A DNA stretch of 15,476 nt, from the NCBI GenBank assembly GCA_001598975.1, contig BBXU01002806.1:1-15476 (forward strand), read 5' to 3'. A program made the translations under genes and the position numbers. The stretch's first letter is position 1; every line of letters begins with the position of its first letter. Shown here piece by piece: positions 7,968 to 15,476 of the stretch. The notes below the pieces were generated by a model. The model was not told the DNA's origin. It was given only the letters and a program-made list of their open reading frames with translations, and did no database searches. Origin of the DNA: Parachlorella kessleri (taxonomy: Eukaryota; Chlorophyta; Trebouxiophyceae; Chlorellales; Chlorellaceae).

Positions 7968-9762
7968 ATGTACGCGAACATGGTAGCAGTGAACGTGAGG
8001 AGCCTAAGTGGGAAGCGCGCGGAGGTGGAGTGTGACGCTCAGCAAACAGTGCGGCAGCTGAAAAGGGAACTGGAGGTGGTAGATGCAGCTTTCGCGACCT
8101 GCAAGCTCTATCTCCGAGTAAGCTCGCTAAGGGACACACCCCAAAGCCCACACAGGCAGTTGAGCTCCCCATAAATGGGCTGGGCTGCATGACATGGCGG
8201 CTCTAAATATTTCCTGTCGGCTGTAGGGCAAGTCTGTGGGTGATGGAAGAACCGTCGGGTCGCTCCTGCTCCAACCAGGGGAGTTCCTGGTAAGTATGTC
8301 TTGCAAGCGAGTCATACCCTTCACTGCTGTGCTGCCTCTGTTACTGGGTAAGCTGATGAGAACAAGCTAACAGCAAGCAGGCTGCGGTGTGCATTTCATG
8401 GTGCTGAAAATTTGAAATCCCAGTGCATGCCTTGTTCCAGGTGGCCATCGAAACCAAGAAACCCGCCAAGCACGGCCAACACGTCTCCAGCTCGCTTACC
8501 CTTGGAAGCCGCGCCCAGTCTGCTAGCCTCCCTACCCAGCCACAACAGTCAGAACAGCAGCAGCAGCCCAGCATGCAGGCAACGAACCCTTCAGGCCTCC
8601 TAGCTGCAGCCAGTTTACAGGCACAGCATGGGGAGGAGCTTGGCGGCCCGCCTGCGTCACAACAAGCTCCGTCTGCCAGCGGCGGCGGCTTCCTGCCTCA
8701 CCTGGCTGTGCTGCCTGCGTCTACCTCCCCCGCTGTGCAACAGCAGGGCACAGCAGGCACAGCGTGCCCTGGCAGCCCCCGGTCCCCGCCCGCCAGCCAT
8801 GCTGGGCTCCCCGCCTCACCTGGCCAACTGGACAGTCTGCTTCCAGGCTACCTCTGCCGCCCTAACCCCTCCCCCATGAAGGCTAGGAGGACGCCACCGC
8901 TTCCCCAGCACATGCCCGAAGCCTTTGTCCTGGATGGGCTGGGTGGTGCCGGCCGCCCAGGGGGGCAGGTTGCGGAGCAGGGCAGTGAACCCCCCAAAAA
9001 CGGGACGCTGCTACAGCTGGCGGTTGCCCGCTTTGGGCTGCCGCCCGTTGCAGCTGTGCCTGCTGCACTTGCGGCTGCTGCTGGTGGTATGGCTGCAGGA
9101 CAGGGTCTCAGCTTGGCGCCTCGCACAAACGATCTGCACCCTGCAGCAGCTGTAGCTGAGACGGAAGAGGCGCTGGTCGGCATCCTGAATGGCTCCTTCA
9201 AAGATCAGCAGCTACCCGCTCGTGATGGAGGGAACGAGGTGAGCGGCGGTGGCAGGTCACTGTGGGAGGACCTCCACCAGGAGCTGCTCTCCGCGCAGCA
9301 AGTACAGCAGGCGGGCACAGCAGGGGCGGCGCAGCGCGCACAGCAGGCCAGCCTGCAGCAGCCTGGGGTCAACGAAACCTCTGGCGAGACTGGAGAGCCC
9401 GGTGGTGGTAATGAGGGGGCCTTAGTCAGCAGGGGCAATAAGCAGGGAGGGGGCCACATGGCACCCACAGGACTGGCTGCTGCTTTTTGGGCTGGTGATG
9501 ATGCAGAACAGCCTGCCAGAAGGGACCCCAGTAGCCACGTGGGAGGGCCTAGCTCCTTCAAGCGTGGGCTGGCATCTGAGCAGCATCGTGCAGCCCAGGC
9601 ACATGAAGAGGGCGAGGTTGGCCCTGCGGTCGGCCTGGAGGATCCCAGCAGGAGGCCAGCTAAGAGGCAGCGGCGCAGCAGTCTTGCAGCAGGGTGTGTG
9701 CCGCAGCCGCAGCAGGAGGAGGAAGTAAAGAAAGAGGAGCAGGGAGTGGAGCAGCACCCAAC

Positions 9763-9833
<71 letters not shown>

Positions 9834-12800
9834 CACAGCGGCGGCAGCCACAGAGGCAAGCGCGGCACGTGAGCGGGCGGCAGCGGGCGCTGCATAGCAA
9901 GGGCAAGAGTTCTTTGTCTGGTGCCAAGCACCAACGTAGGGAGCCAAGCCCTGAAGGCCTGGAGACCGTAGCTGCTGCTGCAGCAGTGGCTGCAGCAGAT
10001 GGTGCGGCACCCTTGGATGCTGCCTTGCACTTGTCGGCGGATGGGGAGCTTTCCCCCGCCACCCTGGCAGAGCTGCCGCTGCCCCCGGTCGCACTGGAGC
10101 TGGAGCGCTGCTTTGGGGTGGTGGCTGCTGTGTATGCTTTCCTGGCGCAGCAGCACATCCAGGTGTGGTACAGGTATCGGCATCTGCTTCCCTGAGCTAC
10201 TGACTGGAGCCTGTGAAAATTATGGTAGGACCAAGCATGGCGGCATGCCAGGGTACTGGGCCAGGGCTTGAACTTTTATTTGTGATACTGAAGGTAGGAC
10301 TTCTGATTTGTGATACTGAAGGTAGGACTGCGACTCAAATTCACAACCCTGGTTTGATGTCTCCACCGCAGCTAGATTTCATGAGTCGTGGGGTCGACAC
10401 CTGTTCCAAGGTTTGCTGGAAGGGTTAAGCATATAAGCTGGTCGAGCAGACTCCGGGCCTCCTGGTGGCGCTTGAGCTTCAAAGTGTATTGGCCATAATG
10501 TACAAAATGGTCCCCAGTCGTGTCTGCAGGCTAGCTGGAGGAATGTACGGGAGGCGGTACATGGGGCTGGCATGGGTGCTGGCGCCCTGTCCCTGCCCCA
10601 AGTCCAACTCATGGCGGCACTCTGCCCTTGGGTCATGTCTGTCAAGGAGCACCACAGGTGACTGCCAAAGCTTTTGTTATAAGGCAATTCATAGAGACCG
10701 GGAAGCTACACATGACTGCAAAGATAGAAAGTGATGCGAGACAAGTAGCCTTTGGGTTTGGACTGACAAGTCGGAGCAGCCTGACTGTGTGGTGGCAAGC
10801 GTGTGCCTGGTCGGCTGGTGGCTTCCTGCCAGGCGGGGAGGGATTGGCAACACTGTGCTCCCAGGTCGCCCTTGGTGGGGAAGAGGCAACTGTGCCTAAG
10901 AGCAGTGGCAGCCTCTTGTTAAGTTTCATTGCCCTGGTTTGCCCGTCAATGCAAGGCAATGGCCACGGCAGTTTTCGTGGATACTGCGCCGGGACCTGTG
11001 TGCCCGACTGCTGTGGGCGACCCGTGGAGCATGACAATGCCCACATCATGTATCAACCCGCGTTGATAACTGTGTCACTGGTTGCAGGCTGCATGGACTG
11101 CCCTATAGGGAGCCCTGGAAAGCCGGGGCCCGGGGGGTTGAGGTGGAGGAGGCTGTGGCGGTTGCTGCCGCTGCTGAGAGGGCTGGGGAGGGGCACATAC
11201 CGCACCCTATGCAGGCAAGGCGCCTGAGCACAAGAAATTATGTGTAACATTCTTCGGTTATCCAGCGGCAAGCTGTATGTGTCTGTAGACAGGGCTGCCG
11301 CCAAACAAATTAGGCGTCAGGAGGGCAGGCCTCCCGTAAGGGGGGCGTCTGACCATGTCAGCCACTGCTGAGCCAAAGGCCGCTATGGGAGTTCGATCTC
11401 TGTCCTGACCTTGCTGTAGTATACCAGCACGCCAGGTTCCTAGCCGCTGGGCCGGTGGTCTAGCCACCTCAGAGCGTTTGCACTGTTGCAGGTTCGAACC
11501 GACGGTGCAGGGACAGTGCTGGAGGGGGATAATGACACCCACGTTATCGAGGTTGTTGACCCCGGCAGGCAAGCCCCCCTCTTTGCTGCGCTCCTCCTGC
11601 TTCTCTGCCTGCCTGCGGGCCGCTTACATGTACCTGTAGCGGCTGTCGGGGAGCACCGTGTATTGACCAATTTGGGCCCGGAAATTTCTGTTATTCGCTG
11701 CCGTAGAAGGCCAGAGTGCGGGCGCATGTGCCTGTCCTAGCACCCAAAACCCGAGGAGCTAGTGAGTAGATAAGTCACACCATAAGTAGCACGTCTGCAT
11801 GGGATGTGTCTGTGCACTACTTGCAGGGGTTTCACCAAGATGCACCCGATACCGCCGGCCTTCCTGGCCCACCTAGCCACCGCAGGGCTATCCAGTCTGC
11901 CGGCGCCCATGCGAGCCACAGCTATGACTAATGGCGGCGCCGACCAGCACAGAGCTAGCTGTGGCACTCCTGGGGAGGGTTGTGGACCGCCCAAGGAAGT
12001 GACTGGGCCTCAAGAAGGGCCTAGCATAGCACAGCAGGCCAGGGAGGTCCCTGGGGCTGAGAGCGTAGCGGCCACGTCAGCCGAGGCACAGGCGGCAGGT
12101 GATGGAGGCGAGTTGGGCATGGTGCCAAGGCGGCAGCAGCCGAGGGAGAATGCCAGGGTCCGGCAGGCCTGGGCGTTCAGGCTGGGGCTGCTGCGCGCGC
12201 TGCGGTGGCTGGAGCGGGAGCAAAGCACAGCACAGCAGGCAGAGCTGGACCGCATAGGTGGTGACTGTACTGCAGTGGTGGACGAAAGCGCTGCCCTGGA
12301 CCACAGTGCATCTGTACGGCTGGCTCCTACCTCTACCAGGGCGCCTTGCGGCCGTGCTACGTCCCTCCCGACTGCTGACTCAGCAGCAGACACACCCACA
12401 GCGCGCGCAGCGCAGCCAGCACAGCACGCTAGCTGGTCGCTGGGCTTTGCCGCTGCCCTACCCAGCATCACCCATGGTGACTTGCATAGGGCGGCCCTGG
12501 CTTTGAAGGCAGAGGAGGAGGCTGCTGCCGCCAAGGCTGCTGCCCCGGTGGATGCTCTGGAAGCGGCCAGGGCTGCGGCAGCAGCCGTGGCTGCTGCTCA
12601 CAGCGAGGACGAGGGCGAATGTCCACTTGCTGAGCCAAGCGGGGCTGGCAAGAGGCCGCCCGCGGCTGGCAGGACCGTTGTAGGCAAAGCCGACGGGGGC
12701 CGCAGTGCCAGGGCCCGAAAGGAGAGTGGCCCGGTCGAAGAGAAGCGGGGGGGCAGGGCAGCGGGTGTGGCACGGCCGCCCTCAATTATGAAGCACCACG

Positions 12801-15140
12801 AGCCCTGCCGGGACATGACTGAGGTGGGTGGTGCCTGGCCTCCTATGGTTTTCCTTGCCTTGCTACTCTCCCCATAGACTGCAGTGTCTTGGCAGGCCGT
12901 CTGTTCCAGTGCTGGCTGGCGGGCTTGCTGAAGTACTGACGACAGTTTCCCCTGCACCAATGGGTTCTGAAAGTGTGGTGCTGTGCCTGCCCCTACAGAT
13001 GGGCACCGAGGCCTTTCTGGAGCACCTCCAGTCGCTGCCCTGGTACTGTCGCCAGGTGGTGCACTGCCAGCGCATGGCCGCCAGGCGCGCTGTGCATGCT
13101 GAGCCTGCTGCCCGGCTGGCGCCTGCGGTGCTGGGCGCGCTGAGGGCCCGAGGCGTGGGGCAGCTCTTCAGTCACCAGGCGCAGGCTGTGGACCTGGTGC
13201 TTAAGGTGCGCTTTGCTTAAGTCTTCGCTCTGGCTGTGCGTGCATGGCGGGGGCCGGTAGGGTGTCTCTTGGGTTGGATGCCAAGCCAGTGGACCTGCCA
13301 CTGAAGGCCGGCTTGATCTGTTGGTGATAATCCTTGAGCGCAGTGCATGTGTGGTGGCTTTCATATATTGTTCTGAAGCCTGCTGTGGATGTGGGTAATT
13401 AAGATGTGAAGGACAGCCCCATTGTGAGTGCAGTAGCTGTCCAGCATTGCGGCAATACCGCCAATTGGCAGCGCACAATCACACAAGATGACGCAAGGCT
13501 GGGCTAGAGCTTGCGTGCCCCGTATGAGGATCTAGGGTGGCACAACCATTGAAACCACACGTGTGGGGCATGTGGTCCACTAGCCCCAACGTGTGGAATT
13601 CCCCTGGTGCGACTGAGAAACTTCAGCTGTGCAGGGCAGCTCCAGCTAGCCTTCCTCGTGATACTACTCCTTCCGCTTCCGCCCTTGGTTGCGGGTGCTA
13701 CTGGTGCCTTCTGCCCTGCTTGCCACCGTCTATTCTGAAACCCGCCGTGCGGTGGAGTGCCCGCGCCTGAACATCATTTGAACATCATATCTGAACATTT
13801 GTGTAAGTACTGCAGGGCCGCCATACTGTGGTAGCCACCTCAACGGCCAGCGGCAAGTCTGTGTGCTACAACGTGCCCATCCTACAGGTCGGTCCTGGGG
13901 AGGAGGGGTTGCTGCCGTGGCCTGTCTCCCCAAGCCTAAACCCCAACTCTACACCCTTATAACCCTAGGTAACCTCAAATCATCAAGGCTTGGTGGCTGG
14001 ATCCTTTGGTTTGTGGGCATGCTATGCTCTCGCCCCTTGTCGGTTCCAGGTGTGGGGGAAGTCACGGAAGCTTGGTGAGGTGGCGGTGCGCTTCCTGACT
14101 AATCGGTGACTAGACTTTGGTGCTGAGTATGGACCCCGGCGCCTGCGCCCTCTACATCTTCTGGACTAAATGATGACAAGACTATGACGTCTCTGCCCCC
14201 GGGGTTACCCTGCCCTGCAGGCGCTGGCTGAGGACCCCGGCGCCTGCGCCCTCTACATGTTTCCCACCAAAGCGCTGGCGCAGGTGCAGAGAGCTCCCAC
14301 ACCCCTGGCCTGCCCTTGGGTGCCTCCACTACCCTCTGGCGTGGTGGCATGAGCATGGGTACCGCGTAGGCGGGTTGAGATTTGCATTGTTGGTTCCTCG
14401 GAAGCATGCCTGGGAGGTGGGGGGTAGGGAAAGCTTTGCCGTGCTTGCGTAGCAGCGGCAGAGCAGCGACTGGGGGCATGTACCGGCCCGTCTGCCCATC
14501 AGCCCGCTGTGTAACTGTAGCTGTAGTTCTCAGGGAAGTCACTTAGCGCCTGCCTGCGAAGTAACCATTCCCAGATTTGGGACACCGTGGGCGCCACATG
14601 CACATCTGTTGCTGATCGACCGCATTGTGGGCCGGCGCAGGACCAGCTACGTGTGCTGCGGGAACTGACGCACCAGGCATTTGGGGACCGGGCACCGCAC
14701 GTCGAAATCTACGATGGTGACACGCCCAAGGCAGACAGGTGGTTCTGCTGGCCAGCCAGCCGGCCAACCAGGCTACCAGCCACCAGCACTCTTGTGTGCC
14801 TGTATGCAACAGGCCGGCCTGGTGGAGTTGGCTTCAGCCCTTACCAGCCACCCAACAGTGGATACCTTAACACCGTCAGAGTTACGGCCGCCCTTTACTG
14901 GGCCGGCATTCAAAGCTTTCTCTGTCCTAAACAAAAAAGGCCAAGGTTAAATGTCGGCACATAGCTTCGCTGTAGCTTCTTTTCATCGTACATGCAGGCC
15001 CGGCGTCCGTGACCGCGCCCAGCTGCTGATCACCAACCCTGACATGCTGCACATGAGCATACTGCCTGTGCACGGCCAGTTTGGGCGGCTGATGGCGGGG
15101 CTCAAGTATGTGGTGGTGGACGAGGGGCACACCTACAAAG
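7968..15140 (+). CDS. HRQ1: HRQ1-type ATP-dependent DNA helicase with N-terminal ubiquitin-like domain (3' end off window)
   Basis: This is an SF2 3'-5' helicase of the Hrq1/MrfA group, expected in the nucleus in DNA repair. Well-supported exons: 7968-8117, 8227-8289, 8441-10162, 11827-12823, 12999-13205, 13816-13887, 14221-14283, 14641-14738, 14998-15140. Probable: 11088-11214 and 11492-11568. Tentative: 10372-10410 and/or one starting at 10450. The N-terminus (MVAVNVRSLSGKRAEV... CKLYLRGKSVGDGRTVGSLLL... FLVAIETK) is a ubiquitin-like fold without a terminal GlyGly. Then comes a 574-codon exon with low-complexity sequence, a basic NLS-like RRPAKRQRR and poly-Gln, ending AVYAFLAQQHIQ. The helicase core shows SHQAQAVDLVL (Q-motif-like), STASGKS (motif I), MFPTKALAQDQ (Ia), YDGDTPKADR, ITNPDMLH (Ib) and VVVDEGHTYKG (motif II). 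The rest of the core and the C-terminal DUF1998/zinc region lie off window. ATG 7980 is an alternative start, four codons later. Confidence 0.88.
9764..9832 (+). repeat. (CAG)22 CAA tract encoding 23 glutamines
   Basis: Twenty-two uninterrupted CAG codons (9764-9829) and one CAA encode 23 Gln at about residues 513-535 of the helicase protein, in the disordered segment of the long third exon. It is flanked by acidic KEEQ-rich and basic QRRQPQRQ sequence. Pure CAG makes length variation between strains likely. Confidence 0.95.
10163..11087 (+). other. Unresolved exon-intron region of the helicase gene
   Basis: After the donor CACATCCAG|GTGTGG the next exon is uncertain. Candidate 10372-10410 (CCGCAG|CTAGATTTC, reading LDFMSRGVDTCSK, donor AAG|GTTTGC) keeps phase 0. 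Candidate from 10450 (GAGCAG|ACTCCG, reading TPGLLVALELQSVLAIMYKM) is also phase 0 and resembles the helical segment expected here. They would be separated by only 39 nt, too short for a usual intron, so probably only one is real or the boundary differs. Open frames at 10668-10760 and 10867-10920 have weak acceptors and no family match. A 24-bp repeat is at 10278-10329. Confidence 0.5.
10278..10329 (+). repeat. Tandem 24-bp identical repeat, offset 28 bp
   Basis: atttgtgatactgaaggtag plus gact occurs at 10278-10301 and again at 10306-10329 without a mismatch. Each copy contains GAAG|GTAGGA, a donor-like sequence. It lies in the unresolved intronic stretch of the helicase gene. Confidence 0.9.
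11215..11491 (+). other. Probable GC-AG intron
   Basis: The upstream open segment (11088-11214, ending HIPHPMQ) has no GT near its end and closes with CCTATGCAG|GCAAGG, a good GC donor. The acceptor is ACTGTTGCAG|GTTCGA. The phase is 0 on both sides. The alternative donor TAT|GTGTAA at about 11242 is also in phase but matches the consensus poorly. Confidence 0.45.
11569..11826 (+). other. Probable GC-AG intron
   Basis: The exon reading VRTDGAGTVLEGDNDTHVIE... ends CCCGGCAG|GCAAGC. The next exon starts CTTGCAG|GGGTTTCACC and is open only in the frame GFTKMHPIPP, which needs a two-base remainder. The GC donor supplies exactly that (AG+G = Arg). The nearby GT dinucleotides at GAG|GTTGTT and CAT|GTACCT give phase 0 and would hit a stop. 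Confidence 0.65.
13206..13815 (+). other. 610-bp helicase intron with a copy of the upstream exon's 3' edge
   Basis: The intron lies between LVLK|GTGCGC and TGCAG|GGCCGC, phase 0. At 13289-13310 it carries a diverged copy of the preceding exon end (13188-13209), offset 101 bp: gtggacctgccactgaag against gtggacctggtgcttaag. The copy has GC where the true donor has GT. Nothing else recognisable was seen in the rest of the intron. Confidence 0.7.
13935..13970. repeat. Degenerate CCCTAAA-like interstitial tract
   Basis: The plus strand has cctaaacccc, then cccttataaccctaggt, with separated CCCTAA-like units. Read on the other strand it resembles the TTTAGGG-like tract at 1341-1375 in the PGDH gene. 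Both are intronic and 40-60 bp from an exon. It is short and imperfect. Confidence 0.3.
14131..14157 (+). repeat. Copy of the 5' part of the helicase motif Ia exon
   Basis: All 27 bases are identical to 14232-14258 inside the exon at 14221-14283 (coding EDPGACALYM), offset 101 bp. Upstream, 14097-14116 (gactaatcggtgactagact) resembles 14164-14183 (gactaaatgatgacaagact), so this is a tandem duplication with an extra 34 bp in the second unit. The copy has no CTGCAG acceptor. It lies in the intron before the true exon. Confidence 0.85.
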
Positions 15141-15476
15141 GTGAGGCGTGTTGTGTGTGGCTTGGGCTTGTACCTTGATGGGTCCTTTTTTTCTTGGAAT
15201 ACTTTGAGGTGGGTTGATTCTTTTTGGATGTTTCAGGTGGTCTTGGGGATTCCTTATGCCATCGTACTGTCCATGCAACTCTTGCTTGTTACTTTACACC
15301 TGTGATGTTTGGTCTGCGATATGTTTGCATTCCGTCCTGGGACAGCTATGTGCGGATTTTGACAGTTGGTGGCGTTTGCGATTCTCAATGACAGGCGGCA
15401 TGTCGGCCTATGGGTTTCAAACTAGAAACTGGTGGTCGGGCGGGGTCCCTAAACGTGAAGCTGGAGGTGGGGGGGG
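15141..15476 (+). other. Start of the intron after the helicase motif II exon
   Basis: The donor is CTACAAAG|GTGAGG, phase 1. The expected next codons (Gly then Ala/Val-Phe-Gly, as in other Hrq1-type helicases) were not found before the window ends, so the rest of the window is taken as intron. It is T/G-rich and ends in a G run, with no open frame of note. Confidence 0.65.

Noticed and set aside
9205..10183. Long minus-strand open frames opposite the helicase exon (poly-Cys and poly-Leu readings)
   Set aside because: They are shadows of the CAG-rich coding strand. The plus-strand frame joins to the ubiquitin-like domain upstream in phase and leads into the helicase core.
11385..11410. gagttcgatctc as a second T-loop-like motif
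   Set aside because: Only about three stem pairs form and there is no matching D arm, anticodon arm or acceptor stem.
11448..11510. tRNA-like stretch with A-box-like tggtctag and B-box-like ggttcgaacc
   Set aside because: The sequence around the T-loop does not form a five-base-pair stem and no acceptor stem closes it. The B-box-like part is explained by the exon start at 11492.
1..15476. CRISPR arrays, bacterial operons, insertion sequences, rRNA genes
   Set aside because: There is no regular repeat-spacer pattern, no transposase or rRNA-like sequence, and all recognised genes have spliceosomal introns.

Overview
The window looks like nuclear DNA of a green alga, most likely a Chlamydomonadales-type chlorophyte. 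The evidence is GC-rich sequence, many short exons with (C)TGCAG acceptors and GTGAGT/GTGGGT/GTAAGT donors, introns of roughly 100-600 bp, long Ala/Gln/Gly-rich exons, and a plant-type serine-pathway enzyme carrying a plastid-like leader. The species is inference; a Haematococcus-like genome would fit, but nothing here proves it.

Layout. (1) 172-4180, minus strand: nine exons of a plastid-type D-3-phosphoglycerate dehydrogenase, 431 codons reconstructed. The transit peptide, substrate-binding and NAD-binding domains and all three catalytic residues are inside; the C-terminal ASB/ACT region lies beyond the left edge. (2) 4181-6153: about 2 kb with no convincing gene, holding the PGDH upstream region, an inverted repeat around a polypyrimidine tract, and a 93-bp tandem duplication just downstream of the next gene. 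(3) 6154-7285, minus strand: a five-exon gene for a small secreted Cys-rich protein of about 145 aa with a CC...CxC...C...C pattern like plant non-specific lipid-transfer proteins. (4) 7286-7967: gap between divergent genes, with two short hairpin-forming repeats. (5) 7968 to beyond the right edge, plus strand: a gene for an HRQ1-type superfamily-2 helicase with an N-terminal ubiquitin-like domain, a long disordered insert with a 23-Gln tract, and helicase motifs I, Ia, Ib and II. Motif III onward is off the window.

The three genes have no evident shared pathway (plastid serine synthesis, secreted lipid-type protein, nuclear DNA maintenance) and are not an operon.

The most unusual signal is that at least seven exon-intron junctions, in two unrelated genes, have a nearby diverged tandem copy lying inside the intron (offsets about 59-114 bp). 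Some copies keep a usable-looking splice site and differ mostly at synonymous positions. The helicase gene also appears to use two consecutive GC-AG introns. Intron phase and reading frame were checked by hand for every exon join given; the join between 10163 and 11087 in the helicase gene could not be resolved.
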